A DNA stretch of 64,000 nucleotides from Bacillota bacterium. Its GTDB lineage: Bacteria > Bacillota > UBA4882 > UBA8346. Made by a program: the position numbers and the translations under genes. The stretch lies in NCBI GenBank assembly GCA_023400055.1, contig JAEXFN010000047.1:62001-126000 (forward strand), given 5' to 3'. The notes under the pieces were generated by a model, which did not search any database, had not been told where the DNA came from, and worked only from the letters and a program-made list of their open reading frames with translations. This document shows positions 51,475-60,818 of the stretch, piece by piece (positions within the stretch are counted from its first letter, which is position 1; each line of letters begins with the position of its first letter).

Positions 51475-51912
51475 ATCCGTTCCTCCCATCCCCAAAAGGT
51501 TATTCATTGCAGTGATGATCATTGAGGAACGGTCCCGAGCCGTCGATCGCCACTCCGAATCCCGTCCCTACCATAAGCAGAGTTAAATTCCTGAGCTTAA
51601 TGAACCCACCTGAAAATTCGCGATCGGTCCGGCGCTTCCTGCCGCGACTCGGGGCCGATTTGGTTAAAAAACGTTAACGAGCGACTTTTGTTACCGGGCC
51701 CGGCAGGGTAATCCGGGGCCATACCGAATAATTATATAAATTGTAATCCGTTCCCGAATCGTTGGAAATGAATTACACCATCTTTTCCTATGAATGAGGT
51801 AGATAAACTCCGCGCTTTCCCCTTTTCCAGTCGAGGTTTCCGGCTGGGAAAGCATAGGCAAAACTTTTTCAACCGATTCTCCATTATCAATTATGGCTCG
51901 AGGTGACTATTT
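51475..51912. other. Intergenic region between divergent ybaK and the NAD salvage genes
   Basis: No gene. A few short dyads (GTTAA-N4-CGTTAAC near 51663, TTACC-N11-GGTAA near 51689) and an AT-rich patch at 51727-51745 may be regulatory; no consensus was recognised. Confidence 0.4.
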
Positions 51913-52488
51913 ATGAAGTCTGCCCTGTTGGTGGTCGACGTGCAAAATGATTTTTGCCCGGGCGGCAGTCTGGCCGTTGCAGAGGGCGATCAGATCATTC
52001 CCATCATCAACCGTTTGTTGCCCCGGTTCGAAACCGTGGTTTACACCCGGGACTGGCATCCCGCCGCTCATATCAGTTTCGCGGTCCAGCCCCGCTTCGT
52101 CGATCAATCGTGGCCGGTCCACTGTGTGGCGGGAACTCCCGGCGCGGCCTTCCATCCCGCACTCCAGGTCCGGGAGGACGCTATCATCGTCAATAAAGGG
52201 ACCGCCGTCGATCAGGAAGCGTACAGCGGCTTTCAAGGCACCGACCTGGCGGATCAATTGCGGTGCCTGGGCGTGGTCACCCTTTATCTCACCGGACTGG
52301 CCACCGATTATTGCGTGAAAGCGACCGCTCTCGACGCGCGGCACGAAGGCTTCCAGGTACGGGTGATCCGTGACGCCGTCCGGGGCGTGGACGTTCCGCC
52401 GGGGTCCGCCGCTCAAGCCCTGCGCGAGCTGGAAGGGGCCGGCGTGAAGCTTATTTCGGCCGCCGAGTATGAGGACGGGGTGAACTAA
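51913..52488 (+). CDS. pncA: Nicotinamidase
   Basis: A 191-residue isochorismatase-fold amidase converting nicotinamide to nicotinate. Catalytic Asp9 (LLVVDVQNDF), Lys95 (VNKGT) and Cys134 (GLATDYCVK) are present, with metal ligands in RDWHPAAH. The WPVHCV..G segment is typical of PncA rather than other isochorismatases. It ends three bases before the nicotinate phosphoribosyltransferase gene, which uses its product. Confidence 0.92.
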   Translation: MKSALLVVDVQNDFCPGGSLAVAEGDQIIPIINRLLPRFETVVYTRDWHPAAHISFAVQPRFVDQSWPVHCVAGTPGAAFHPALQVREDAIIVNKGTAVDQEAYSGFQGTDLADQLRCLGVVTLYLTGLATDYCVKATALDARHEGFQVRVIRDAVRGVDVPPGSAAQALRELEGAGVKLISAAEYEDGVN

Positions 52489-52491
52489 ACG

Positions 52492-53985
52492 ATGGATCAA
52501 TGGATGGACGCCGCGGTCGATTGGGGCCAACGGAAAGACTCCGCCCTGCTGACCGATTTTTACGAACTGACCATGCTTTATGGCTTTTGGAAGTATAACC
52601 GCCACGAACAAAAAGCCTGCTTTGAATATTTCTTCCGGGCGCTGCCGCCCCACAACGGCTTCGCGCTCAGCGCCGGCCTGGAACAATTTCTCGATTCCTT
52701 GCGCAACTTTGCCTTTAACCGGGCCGATCTCGAATATCTGGCCAGTTTGGGATTCGAACCGGATTTTCTGAATTACCTGGCCGACTTCAAACCGCGCTTC
52801 GACCTGTGGGCCGTTCCCGAGGGTTCGGTGGTCTTCCCCAATGAACCGTTGATCCGGGTCGAGGGTCCGCTCGGTTTCCTGCAATTGTTGGAGACCAACC
52901 TGTTAAACGCTTTGAATTACCCCACCCTGGTGGCCACCAAAGCGGCCCGGGTCTGTTACGCCGCCGAGGGCGACCCGGTCATGGAATTTGGTTTGCGCCG
53001 CGCCCAAGGACCCGATGGCGGACTGAGCGGCGCCCGCGCCGCCATCATCGGCGGTTGCGTCGGCACCTCCAACGTGCTCGCCGGCAAGCTTTACGGCGCC
53101 AAAATGCTGGGAACCCACGCCCATAGCTGGGTAATGAGTTTCGATAGCGAAACCGAGGCCTTCATGGCTTACGCCAAAGCCTTCCCCAATAACATCACGC
53201 TGTTGGTCGATACTTATGACCCGCTGCACAGCGGCATTCCCCATGCCATCGCGGTCTTTAAAGAACTGCGGGCGCAAGGGAGCGACACCCGGGGCGCTAT
53301 CCGGCTGGACTCCGGCGACTTGGCGAAACTCTCCAAAGAGGCTTGGCGGCTCTTCCGCGAGGCCGGATTCGCCGATCCGCTGATCGTCGCCTCCAACGAA
53401 CTGGATGAAGATTTGATTGCCGATCTGAAACGGCAGGGCGCCAAGATCAACTCCTGGGGCGTCGGCACCAACCTGATTACTTCCCGCGATTATCCGGCCC
53501 TGGGCGGAGTCTATAAACTGGTCGCCATCCAGGACGCCAACGGCTGGGAGCCGCGGATCAAGATCTCCGGCAACATCACCAAGATCACCGATCCCGGCCG
53601 CAAGCGGATCATCCGCTATTACGACGCTGAAAACCACCCTTTGGCCGATCTGCTCTACCTTGAAGACGAGCCGGTTCAAGCGGGACGGATCACCGGTTAC
53701 GATCGGGAGAATCTCCAAAAAGAGATTAAATTCAAGGCCCATCATCATACGGTTCTATCTCAAAAAATGGTCAGCGGAGGAAAGATTACGGCCGAGCCGG
53801 TTAGTTTGCAAGACCTGCAAGCGCGGGCCCAGACGAACCTGTCATGCTTCCCTGATGAGTACCGACGGCTACGCTATCCTCAGACCTATGACGTTTTTCT
53901 CTCGCCGGAAGCCGCCCGGATCAAACATGCCCTGCTGGAGTCGGCCGGCTTCTACCGGACGGAAGCGGCGGGCAAGGAAGACTAA
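52492..53985 (+). CDS. pncB: Nicotinate phosphoribosyltransferase
   Basis: A 497-residue enzyme making nicotinate mononucleotide from nicotinate, PRPP and ATP. Signatures: LLTDFYELTMLYGFW near the N-terminus, MEFGLRRAQGPDGG, GTSNVLAGK, GTHAHSWVMSF (active-site His region), IRLDSGDLAKLSKE and GVGTNLITS. Full length for the Firmicute class. Coupled to pncA, giving a two-gene NAD salvage operon with a terminator behind it. Confidence 0.94.
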   Translation: MDQWMDAAVDWGQRKDSALLTDFYELTMLYGFWKYNRHEQKACFEYFFRALPPHNGFALSAGLEQFLDSLRNFAFNRADLEYLASLGFEPDFLNYLADFKPRFDLWAVPEGSVVFPNEPLIRVEGPLGFLQLLETNLLNALNYPTLVATKAARVCYAAEGDPVMEFGLRRAQGPDGGLSGARAAIIGGCVGTSNVLAGKLYGAKMLGTHAHSWVMSFDSETEAFMAYAKAFPNNITLLVDTYDPLHSGIPHAIAVFKELRAQGSDTRGAIRLDSGDLAKLSKEAWRLFREAGFADPLIVASNELDEDLIADLKRQGAKINSWGVGTNLITSRDYPALGGVYKLVAIQDANGWEPRIKISGNITKITDPGRKRIIRYYDAENHPLADLLYLEDEPVQAGRITGYDRENLQKEIKFKAHHHTVLSQKMVSGGKITAEPVSLQDLQARAQTNLSCFPDEYRRLRYPQTYDVFLSPEAARIKHALLESAGFYRTEAAGKED

Positions 53986-54013
53986 AACCGGCCGTTTCGT
54001 TCGTTCTCAACCG

Positions 54014-54042
54014 AAAACCCGGCAAAATAGGCCGGGTTTTTG
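54014..54042 (+). terminator. Terminator of pncA-pncB
   Basis: A 10-bp stem (AAAACCCGGC 54014-54023, GCCGGGTTTT 54031-54040) followed by T. Confidence 0.88.
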
Positions 54043-54184
54043 GCTAACTTTCTCTTTTTACATCGGCTATCCCGCCGTCGGTACTCAGGCCGGACAACCC
54101 GTTTTGGGGAACGTTTTTACGCTATCAGACCGGATCGTATGGGATTTCTTGGACTAACCTTAAAAATGATGAAAGAGTCTTTTC

Positions 54185-54213
54185 AATTGGACGAGTTCGC
54201 GCGATAATAGATA
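54185..54213 (+). promoter_or_regulatory. Candidate promoter of the DUF4412-like gene
   Basis: TTTTCA and GATAAT, 17 bp apart, about 40 bases before the start codon. Confidence 0.4.
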
Positions 54214-54250
54214 TAGATTATCATTCTAAAACAGCTTTAAAGGATAAAAA

Positions 54251-54853
54251 ATGCGTAGCCGTTTGGTAACGGGGTTTTTATTCGTAGTAATGTTTTTGGG
54301 AACCGCTCACGCAGCGTGTGCCGCAACATTCTCAGCCGATTTAACGTTGTCGCAGAATGGCCGGGTTCAATCCGGGCGGCTCTACGTCCAGGAAAACGCC
54401 ATCCGTCAGGAATTACAGCTGAAAAACGAGCTACAGGTCATCATCGTCCGGCTCGACCGCAAGCTGGTCTGGACGCTCAATCCTGCCAATCACACCTTCC
54501 TGGAAGCCGCTTATCTCGGCACCCAAGCCGATCTCGGCGCGTTTGGCGTTGCCACCGAGGATATCCGCGAGACCAAAATTGTCGGCACCGAGAACTTAAA
54601 TGGCTATCGTTGTACGGTGATTCGCTACTTCTTTGCCGATCCGCGAATTACTATGACGCAATGGGTAGCGCTAAAACTGGGGTATCCGTTAAAAACGGAG
54701 ATTCGCGGCGCCAAAGGGTTCAATTTTGTGCAAGAGGTAAAAAACATCGTCGAAACTCCGGCCGCCGATGTTTTGTTTGAAATACCGTCCGGTTATCAAA
54801 AGATCTCTTTCGCCGCCATGGATAGCCCCTTAAACCCGGGGGCCGCCCAGTAA
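54251..54853 (+). CDS. Exported DUF4412/LolA-like protein
   Basis: A 200-residue secreted protein. Signal peptide about 1-25 (cleavage near ACA-AT; no lipobox). The remainder is beta-rich and resembles DUF4412 and outer-membrane lipoprotein sorting folds: FSADLTLSQNGRVQSGRLYV, QVIIVRLDRKLVWTLNPAN, GYRCTVIRYFF, WVALKLGYPLKTEI, VLFEIPSGYQ. Function unknown; LolA-like folds bind lipids. AAAGGAT precedes ATG 54251. Monocistronic. Confidence 0.75.
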   Translation: MRSRLVTGFLFVVMFLGTAHAACAATFSADLTLSQNGRVQSGRLYVQENAIRQELQLKNELQVIIVRLDRKLVWTLNPANHTFLEAAYLGTQADLGAFGVATEDIRETKIVGTENLNGYRCTVIRYFFADPRITMTQWVALKLGYPLKTEIRGAKGFNFVQEVKNIVETPAADVLFEIPSGYQKISFAAMDSPLNPGAAQ

Positions 54854-54892
54854 GCTCATATCCCGCTCCATTGGTTCATCTGGCTCCGCAGC

Positions 54893-55987
54893 TTATTGCC
54901 GGAGATAACTGCTTTCCGAACGGGCCTGATAATGCGGGGTGTAGCTTGCCCCCTCGTCTACTCTCACCGGAGTCTCCTGCTCCATCGATTCCAGAATCGC
55001 CAATACCGTTCGGGCATCGCCCAATTCAAGCTCGGGAGTGACCGCAATCGGTTCTTTACCGAGATAAGCGTTGTAAAAATTGAGCAGTTCATTGTAGTAG
55101 CCCCGTTGGGGCCGATAAGGGATTTGTTTGGAACTTCCGTCATTCAGAGTCAGGTTGATCACGCCGCAGTCTCGCTCCTCCTGATAAATCTCACCTTTCT
55201 GTCCGATGATCCGCCAGCCGACCAAAGGCCGCTGCATCTCCTTGCCGCCGGCATAAAAAACATAACTTCCGGTAAAGCCACTCTGAAAGCGGAATACGAC
55301 ATGGACGACCGTGTATTGATCCGGAGTCACCGGTTTTTGTTGCCCGTAAGCCATCAACTCGTCAATCGCGCCGAAAACATGACGGATGGCCGCGATATCG
55401 TGAACCGCCGTATCATAAAAAACGCCGCCCGGAAAATCGGGATGCTGCCGCCATTCCTTGGCCGGAAAAGTATCTTTGCGCATATCGTCCGGATAATTTA
55501 ACACTCGGTTCCACAGAAAATAATCGGCCGCGCCGATCTGGCCCTGACCCACCAAGTCGCGGATGAGATTGGGATCTTCGTTATAACGGTAATTCTCGGC
55601 GATCAGCATCGGAATCTGATATTTTTCCGGCAGGGCCGCGCATTGTTCCGCCTGTTCCAGGGTGGGCGCCAGCGGTTTCTCCAGAATAATCCCTTTTTTG
55701 GTCCCGGCGATCTGCTTGGCGACCGCTTCGGCGACGGTAAAATTGAGTCCGATCGGAACCATGATATCGATCACCTGTACATCATCGCGTCCCGCCAACT
55801 GCCGGTAATCGGTGTAGATATCCTGGTCGGACAATCCCAGCCGTTTGGCCCAGTTCTCCGCCTTAACCCGGTCTTCATCGCAAAGGGCCACTATCTGATA
55901 TTCCTCGGCCAACTCCTGATATGCCGGGTAATGTAACTTTTCGAAAGCCATTCCGGTTCCGATAATTCCCACTCGTAAACGCTCCAT
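54893..55987 (-). CDS. Gfo/Idh/MocA-family oxidoreductase
   Basis: A 364-residue NAD(P)-dependent sugar or inositol dehydrogenase-like protein. Rossmann motif VGIIGTGMAFEKLHY, EKPLAPTLEQAE (the conserved EKP), and FYDTAVHDIAAIRHVFG with the catalytic-type Asp/His. Substrate cannot be told. ATG 55987 follows GGAGG at six bases; two earlier ATGs would overlap it. Stands alone between the DUF4412 gene and argG terminator. Confidence 0.87.
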   Translation of the reverse strand: MERLRVGIIGTGMAFEKLHYPAYQELAEEYQIVALCDEDRVKAENWAKRLGLSDQDIYTDYRQLAGRDDVQVIDIMVPIGLNFTVAEAVAKQIAGTKKGIILEKPLAPTLEQAEQCAALPEKYQIPMLIAENYRYNEDPNLIRDLVGQGQIGAADYFLWNRVLNYPDDMRKDTFPAKEWRQHPDFPGGVFYDTAVHDIAAIRHVFGAIDELMAYGQQKPVTPDQYTVVHVVFRFQSGFTGSYVFYAGGKEMQRPLVGWRIIGQKGEIYQEERDCGVINLTLNDGSSKQIPYRPQRGYYNELLNFYNAYLGKEPIAVTPELELGDARTVLAILESMEQETPVRVDEGASYTPHYQARSESSYLRQ

Positions 55988-56083
55988 AACCATCCTCCGC
56001 ATCTGCTCTGTGATAAGCTTATTATTCGTTCCTGACCGGTGAATATACGGAGCTTCAAACTCATACCCGCGATTTATCGCGCA

Positions 56084-56121
56084 AAAAACAAAAGCAAGCC
56101 CAATGAAAGGACTTGCTTTTT
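56084..56121 (-). terminator. Terminator of the arg operon
   Basis: AAAAGCAAGCCC (56090-56101) pairs with GGACTTGCTTTT (56109-56120) with one mismatch; the minus strand continues with T. Confidence 0.85.
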
Positions 56122-56182
56122 AAGATGACTCCATGGCTCGCTCTGCATGCTTAACCAAACGACAGCTGGTTTCGTCAACGGG

Positions 56183-57394
56183 TTATTTTTTAAGGCTTTG
56201 GTTCAAGGAAGCCTGAACCTTCAACGGCAGTCCGAACAGGTTGATGAAACCCTCGGCATCCTTCTGATTGTAAACCTGATCCGCGCCAAAGGTCGCCAGG
56301 TTTTCCTGGTAAAGCGAGTAGGGCGATTTCCGAGCGACGGTTTGGACCGAGCCTTTGAACAATTTGAGCTTTACCGAACCCGTCACATGCTGCTGGGTCT
56401 GATCGATAAAAGCATCCAGCGCCTGGCGGAGCGGCGTGAACCATTGACCAAAATAGACCAGCTCAGCGTAACGACCGGCGACCATTTGTTTGTAATGCAG
56501 GGTATCCCGGTCCAAAGTGATGGTTTCCAAAGCATGATGCGCCTCGTATAACACAGTCCCAGCCGGAGTCTCGTAGACACCTCTTGATTTCATGCCGACC
56601 AGCCGGTTTTCAACGATGTCGACCCGGCCCACACCGTGACGGCCGGCAATCTCGTTGAGCTTAAAGATCAGCGCTACCGGATCGTAACCCTGGCCGTTAA
56701 TGGCCACCGGAACGCCTTTCTCAAAATCGATGGTCAAAAACTCCGGTTTATCGGGCGCTTGTTCCGGAGAGACGGTCAATATGAACATGTCATCGTTATA
56801 TTCATTCCAAGGGTCTTCCAGGATCCCCCCCTCGTAGCTGATGTGCCACAGGTTGCGATCCATCGAATAGGGTTTGGCCTTGGAAACCGGGACCGGAATT
56901 CCCCGGGCTTCGGCGTAATCGATCTCCTCGTCGCGGGATTTGATCGACCATTCCCGCCAGGGAGCGATGATCTTCAGATCCGGCTTTAAGGCTTTAAAGG
57001 TCAATTCGAAACGAACCTGGTCATTGCCTTTTCCGGTGGCACCGTGGGCGACCGCGTCGGCTCCTTCGCGGATAGCGATCTCGACTTGCCGTTTGGCGAT
57101 GACCGGCCGGGCAATGGAGGTCCCCAATAAGTAGCGGTCCTCATAAATCGCCCCGGATTTGATCATGGGGAAGACAAAGTCCTTCACCAGTTCTTCCTTG
57201 AGATCTTCAATGTAAATCTTGCTGGCGCCGGTTTTGATGGCTTTTTCGTTCAATGGCTCCAATTCTTCCTCTTGACCCACATCGGCCGCATAAGCGATGA
57301 CCTCGCAACCGTAATTCTCTTTTAGCCAGGGAATGATGATTGAGGTATCCAAACCGCCCGAATACGCCAGAACCACCTTGTTTAACTTTTCCAT
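56183..57394 (-). CDS. argG: Argininosuccinate synthase
   Basis: A 403-residue enzyme joining citrulline and aspartate with ATP. N-type ATP pyrophosphatase P-loop in VLAYSGGLDTSIIIPW; further landmarks ARPVIAKRQVEIA, AHGATGKGNDQVRFE, IAPWREW and YDPVALI. Normal length. Last gene of the operon, 60 bases after argD. argF and argH are not in the window. Confidence 0.96.
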   Translation of the reverse strand: MEKLNKVVLAYSGGLDTSIIIPWLKENYGCEVIAYAADVGQEEELEPLNEKAIKTGASKIYIEDLKEELVKDFVFPMIKSGAIYEDRYLLGTSIARPVIAKRQVEIAIREGADAVAHGATGKGNDQVRFELTFKALKPDLKIIAPWREWSIKSRDEEIDYAEARGIPVPVSKAKPYSMDRNLWHISYEGGILEDPWNEYNDDMFILTVSPEQAPDKPEFLTIDFEKGVPVAINGQGYDPVALIFKLNEIAGRHGVGRVDIVENRLVGMKSRGVYETPAGTVLYEAHHALETITLDRDTLHYKQMVAGRYAELVYFGQWFTPLRQALDAFIDQTQQHVTGSVKLKLFKGSVQTVARKSPYSLYQENLATFGADQVYNQKDAEGFINLFGLPLKVQASLNQSLKK

Positions 57395-57454
57395 TATGAC
57401 TCCTCCGTTCGCTTAGTTCGCTTAAACTGATGAATCGGGACCGCCGCTAAATAT

Positions 57455-58642
57455 TCAGGAAAACTCTCGCAATACCTGCTTTAAAATGCCTAAAGCCTCA
57501 TCCAGGTCGGTCATGGGAATATTTAAGGCCGGTAATATACGGATCGCCGTATCGGTGACCGCATTGACCACCAAGCCCCGTTCCAGGCATTTCAGCATCA
57601 CTGGTTTGCTGGGAACATTCAGATCCAAGGCTAGCATCATCCCGAGGCCCCGAGGACCTTTGACCGATGGCAGTTCCTGGCGCCATTCTTCCCAAACACT
57701 ACGGATATATTGACCCTTGCGGTTTACTTCATCCATCAGACCCGGTTCCTGTAATAACTCCAACACCGTTAGACCCGCCGCGAAGGCCATGGCGCCGCCG
57801 CCAACCGTGGTGCTATGATCGCCGGGTTCAAACAAGTTGGCCTGTTCGGTGACGAGTAGCGCTCCGCAAGGGATCCCGCCACCCAAAGTTTTGGCGATGG
57901 TGATGACATCCGGCTGGAAGTTAAAATGTTGGTAAGCAAAGAGCTTGCCGGTCCGCCCAAAACCGGTCTGCACCTCGTCGACCATCACCAATACCTGCCG
58001 TTCCCGGCAGAACGCCACCAACTCGGCGATAAACCCGGGCGCGGCCGGAACCACGCCGCCTTCGCCTTGAACCAATTCGATGAGAATCGCGCAACTTTCG
58101 TCACCGATAGCCGCTTTCCAGGATTCGATGTCGTTCATGGCGGCATACTTAAAGCCGGGTACGACCGGTTGAAAACTGGCCTGATATTTAGGCTGCCCGG
58201 TCGCGGACAAGGCGCCATAGGTCCGGCCATGGAACGAATCGCAGGCGGTGACAATTTGATACTTGCCGTTCAAATGAATCTTGCCATGCTTACGAGCCAG
58301 TTTCAGCGCGGCTTCGTTGGCCTCGGCGCCGCTGTTGGAAAAAAAGACCTGTTGAAAACCGGTGAGCCGGGTCAAACCCGCCGCCAGTTTCAGCTGTTCC
58401 TCAAGGTAAAAATAGTTGGATACATGAATGATTTTGCCGGCCTGACGTACCAGCGCTTCCGTAATGGCCGGATGAGAATGGCCGAAGTTATGAACCGAGA
58501 TGCCGGTCAGAAGATCGATATACTCCTTGCCATCGGCATCCCATAAACGCGATCCTTGACCCCGGGTAAAGACTACCGGCAACCGACCCACATTCTTCAT
58601 CACCGCCGGCTGACCGAGTTCAAGCAAATTGGAAGTAGACAT
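57455..58642 (-). CDS. argD: Acetylornithine aminotransferase
   Basis: A 395-residue class III PLP aminotransferase. Landmarks: GKEYIDLLTGISVHNFGHSHP, FSNSGAEANEAALKLAR, DSFHGRTYGALSATGQ, MVDEVQTGFGRTGKL and the PLP Lys in TIAKTLGGGIPCGA. Start at ATG 58642 (MSTSNLLE); a GTG four codons earlier is an alternative. Converts N-acetylglutamate semialdehyde to N-acetylornithine. Confidence 0.95.
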   Translation of the reverse strand: MSTSNLLELGQPAVMKNVGRLPVVFTRGQGSRLWDADGKEYIDLLTGISVHNFGHSHPAITEALVRQAGKIIHVSNYFYLEEQLKLAAGLTRLTGFQQVFFSNSGAEANEAALKLARKHGKIHLNGKYQIVTACDSFHGRTYGALSATGQPKYQASFQPVVPGFKYAAMNDIESWKAAIGDESCAILIELVQGEGGVVPAAPGFIAELVAFCRERQVLVMVDEVQTGFGRTGKLFAYQHFNFQPDVITIAKTLGGGIPCGALLVTEQANLFEPGDHSTTVGGGAMAFAAGLTVLELLQEPGLMDEVNRKGQYIRSVWEEWRQELPSVKGPRGLGMMLALDLNVPSKPVMLKCLERGLVVNAVTDTAIRILPALNIPMTDLDEALGILKQVLREFS

Positions 58643-58662
58643 CGCTATATACACCTGCCTTT

Positions 58663-59547
58663 TTAATGAACCACCATGGTACCGATGCCTTGATCGGTTA
58701 GGATCTCCAATAGCATGGAGTGCAAAAGACGGCCATCGATGATATGAGTCCGGTTAACACCATGGTTTAACGCAGTGATACAAGCCTGAACCTTGGGAAT
58801 CATGCCGCCTTCGATTTTGCCCTGCGCTATCATTTCATGCGCATGTTCTACCTGCAGCGCCGAAATAAGCGAGGACTTATCCTCATAGTTCTCGAAGATC
58901 CCTTCCACGTCCGTCAACATCAATAGCTTCTCCGCCCGCAGCGCCGCGGCCAATTCACCGGCGGCCGTATCCGCGTTGATATTATAACTGACTCCGTCTT
59001 CCCCGACGCCAATCGAAGAAATAACCGGGATATAATTGTTGGCAATCAGCTGATCGATAATGGTGGTGTCAATCCCAGTCACCTCTCCGACGAAACCGAC
59101 ATCGGGAATCTCTCCCTGAAAATTTTCCGGCATCGTGGGCTGAGTCTTTTTGGCCCGGATCAGATTGGCATCCTGCCCCGCGAGGCCGACCGCCTTTCCC
59201 CCGATCAGGTTCAGTTTGGCGACGATCTCTTTGTTCAGCTTACCGACCAGCACCATCTGCACAATCTCCATGGTTTCAGCGTCAGTAACCCGCAAGCCTT
59301 GAACAAACTGAGCCTTTTTACCCACCCGGTTCAACATCTGGGTGATCTCCGGGCCGCCGCCGTGGATTACCACCGGATTGACTCCGAGGAATTTCAACAA
59401 CACGATATCCTGCATGACGCCGAGTTTCAATGATTCATTAATCATTGCATTGCCGCCGTATTTAATGACAAACGTTTTGCCGTAAAAAGTCCGGATGTAT
59501 GGAATCGCTTCGACCAGAACCCCGGCTTTGGCGATAATCTGATCCAC
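58663..59547 (-). CDS. argB: Acetylglutamate kinase
   Basis: A 294-residue amino-acid kinase phosphorylating N-acetylglutamate. Signatures: KTFVIKYGGNAM, VIHGGGPEIT, NINADTAAGELAAALRAEKL, LTDVEGI and GGMIPKVQAC. I use GTG 59547 (MDQIIAKAGVLV), giving the family length, with GGGGGTGG before it; an ORF 14 residues longer is less likely. The N-terminal helix suggests an arginine-inhibitable hexamer. Confidence 0.94.
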   Translation of the reverse strand: MDQIIAKAGVLVEAIPYIRTFYGKTFVIKYGGNAMINESLKLGVMQDIVLLKFLGVNPVVIHGGGPEITQMLNRVGKKAQFVQGLRVTDAETMEIVQMVLVGKLNKEIVAKLNLIGGKAVGLAGQDANLIRAKKTQPTMPENFQGEIPDVGFVGEVTGIDTTIIDQLIANNYIPVISSIGVGEDGVSYNINADTAAGELAAALRAEKLLMLTDVEGIFENYEDKSSLISALQVEHAHEMIAQGKIEGGMIPKVQACITALNHGVNRTHIIDGRLLHSMLLEILTDQGIGTMVVH

Positions 59548-59604
59548 TCCGGCCACCCCCTTACTGAAAATGCGATATTTGCAACACATCTGCGAGCCAA
59601 CGGT

Positions 59605-60804
59605 TCACGTCCGATAGCTACCGTTGATTTTGACATAATTGTAACTCAAATCACAGGTCCAAACGGTAGCTTCCGCAGGACCCGCTCCTAAGGCGAGAGT
59701 AATCGCGATCTCGGATCGATCGAGAATCTCTTTGGCCCGCGCCTCATCGAAGACCAGACCAAGACCATTCTCACAGACCAACAGATCCCCAAGATAGATT
59801 TGAACCCGGCCAGGGTCGAAGATAATTCCCGAATAACCGGCGGCGGCCAGAATCCGGCCCCAATTAGCATCCGCTCCGAAGAGCGCCGTCTTGACCAGAT
59901 TGGAAGTAGCGATCGATTTCGCGATGATCACGGCATCGGCTTCAGTGGCAGCCCCTGTTACTTTGACCTCCACCAACTTGGTAGCGCCTTCACCATCCCG
60001 GGCAATCTGACGCGCCAAATCGCGGCAGACCGTAATTAACCCCTCAAGGAATATTTGAAATTCAGGGTCATCGCTCTCTATCAGTTGATTACCGGCCTGC
60101 CCGTTCGCCAGAATGAGCAGGCAATCATTAGTGCTGGTATCACCGTCCACGGTAATTCGGTTAAAGGACAGCTCGCCGGCCCGTCGCAATGCCCGTTTCA
60201 GCATCGTCGCATCGATGGCAATATCGGTGGTAACCACTCCGAGCATCGTCGCCATATTGGGATGAATCATGCCCGAGCCTTTAGCCATGCCGCCGATATG
60301 TACCGTCCGGCCAGCCAGTTCGATGGCAACCGCTGCTTCTTTAGGAAAGGTATCGGTGGTCATGATCGCTCGGGCTGCGGCTCCACCCCCTTCGGAACCG
60401 ATAAAGTCCGGCCGATTTGCTAAAGTCGACTGAATTCTGCCCACCGGCAAGGAAATCCCGATCACTCCAGTCGAGGCCACCAACACCGAATCCGGTGAGA
60501 TTCCTAAATAATCAGCCGCCGCCTGAACCATCGCCTCAGCCGTTGCCATGCCGTCCGGGACACAAGCGTTAGCGTTGCCACTGTTCAAAATGACTGCTTG
60601 CGCGCTATCGTTCTTAAGTTGCTGTTTGGAATAGACGACCGGAGCCGCCTGCACTACATTGGTGGTAAAGATGCCTGCCGCCACCGCGGGGGTTTCCGAA
60701 TAAACCAACGCCAAATCCGGTTGGCCATTCTTCTTGATGCCGCAAGCGATCCCTCCGGCTTGAAAACCAACTGCAGCAGTAACGCCACCTGATATATTTT
60801 GCAT
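59605..60804 (-). CDS. argJ: Bifunctional ornithine acetyltransferase / N-acetylglutamate synthase
   Basis: A 399-residue self-cleaving enzyme recycling the acetyl group from N-acetylornithine to glutamate. The autoproteolysis and nucleophile site is in KGSGMIHPNMATMLGVVTTD (Ala-Thr bond). The fully cyclic pathway removes the need for ArgE. ATG 60804 follows GGAGGTG; the longer frame is rejected. Confidence 0.95.
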   Translation of the reverse strand: MQNISGGVTAAVGFQAGGIACGIKKNGQPDLALVYSETPAVAAGIFTTNVVQAAPVVYSKQQLKNDSAQAVILNSGNANACVPDGMATAEAMVQAAADYLGISPDSVLVASTGVIGISLPVGRIQSTLANRPDFIGSEGGGAAARAIMTTDTFPKEAAVAIELAGRTVHIGGMAKGSGMIHPNMATMLGVVTTDIAIDATMLKRALRRAGELSFNRITVDGDTSTNDCLLILANGQAGNQLIESDDPEFQIFLEGLITVCRDLARQIARDGEGATKLVEVKVTGAATEADAVIIAKSIATSNLVKTALFGADANWGRILAAAGYSGIIFDPGRVQIYLGDLLVCENGLGLVFDEARAKEILDRSEIAITLALGAGPAEATVWTCDLSYNYVKINGSYRT

Positions 60805-60818
60805 AAATCCCACCTCCA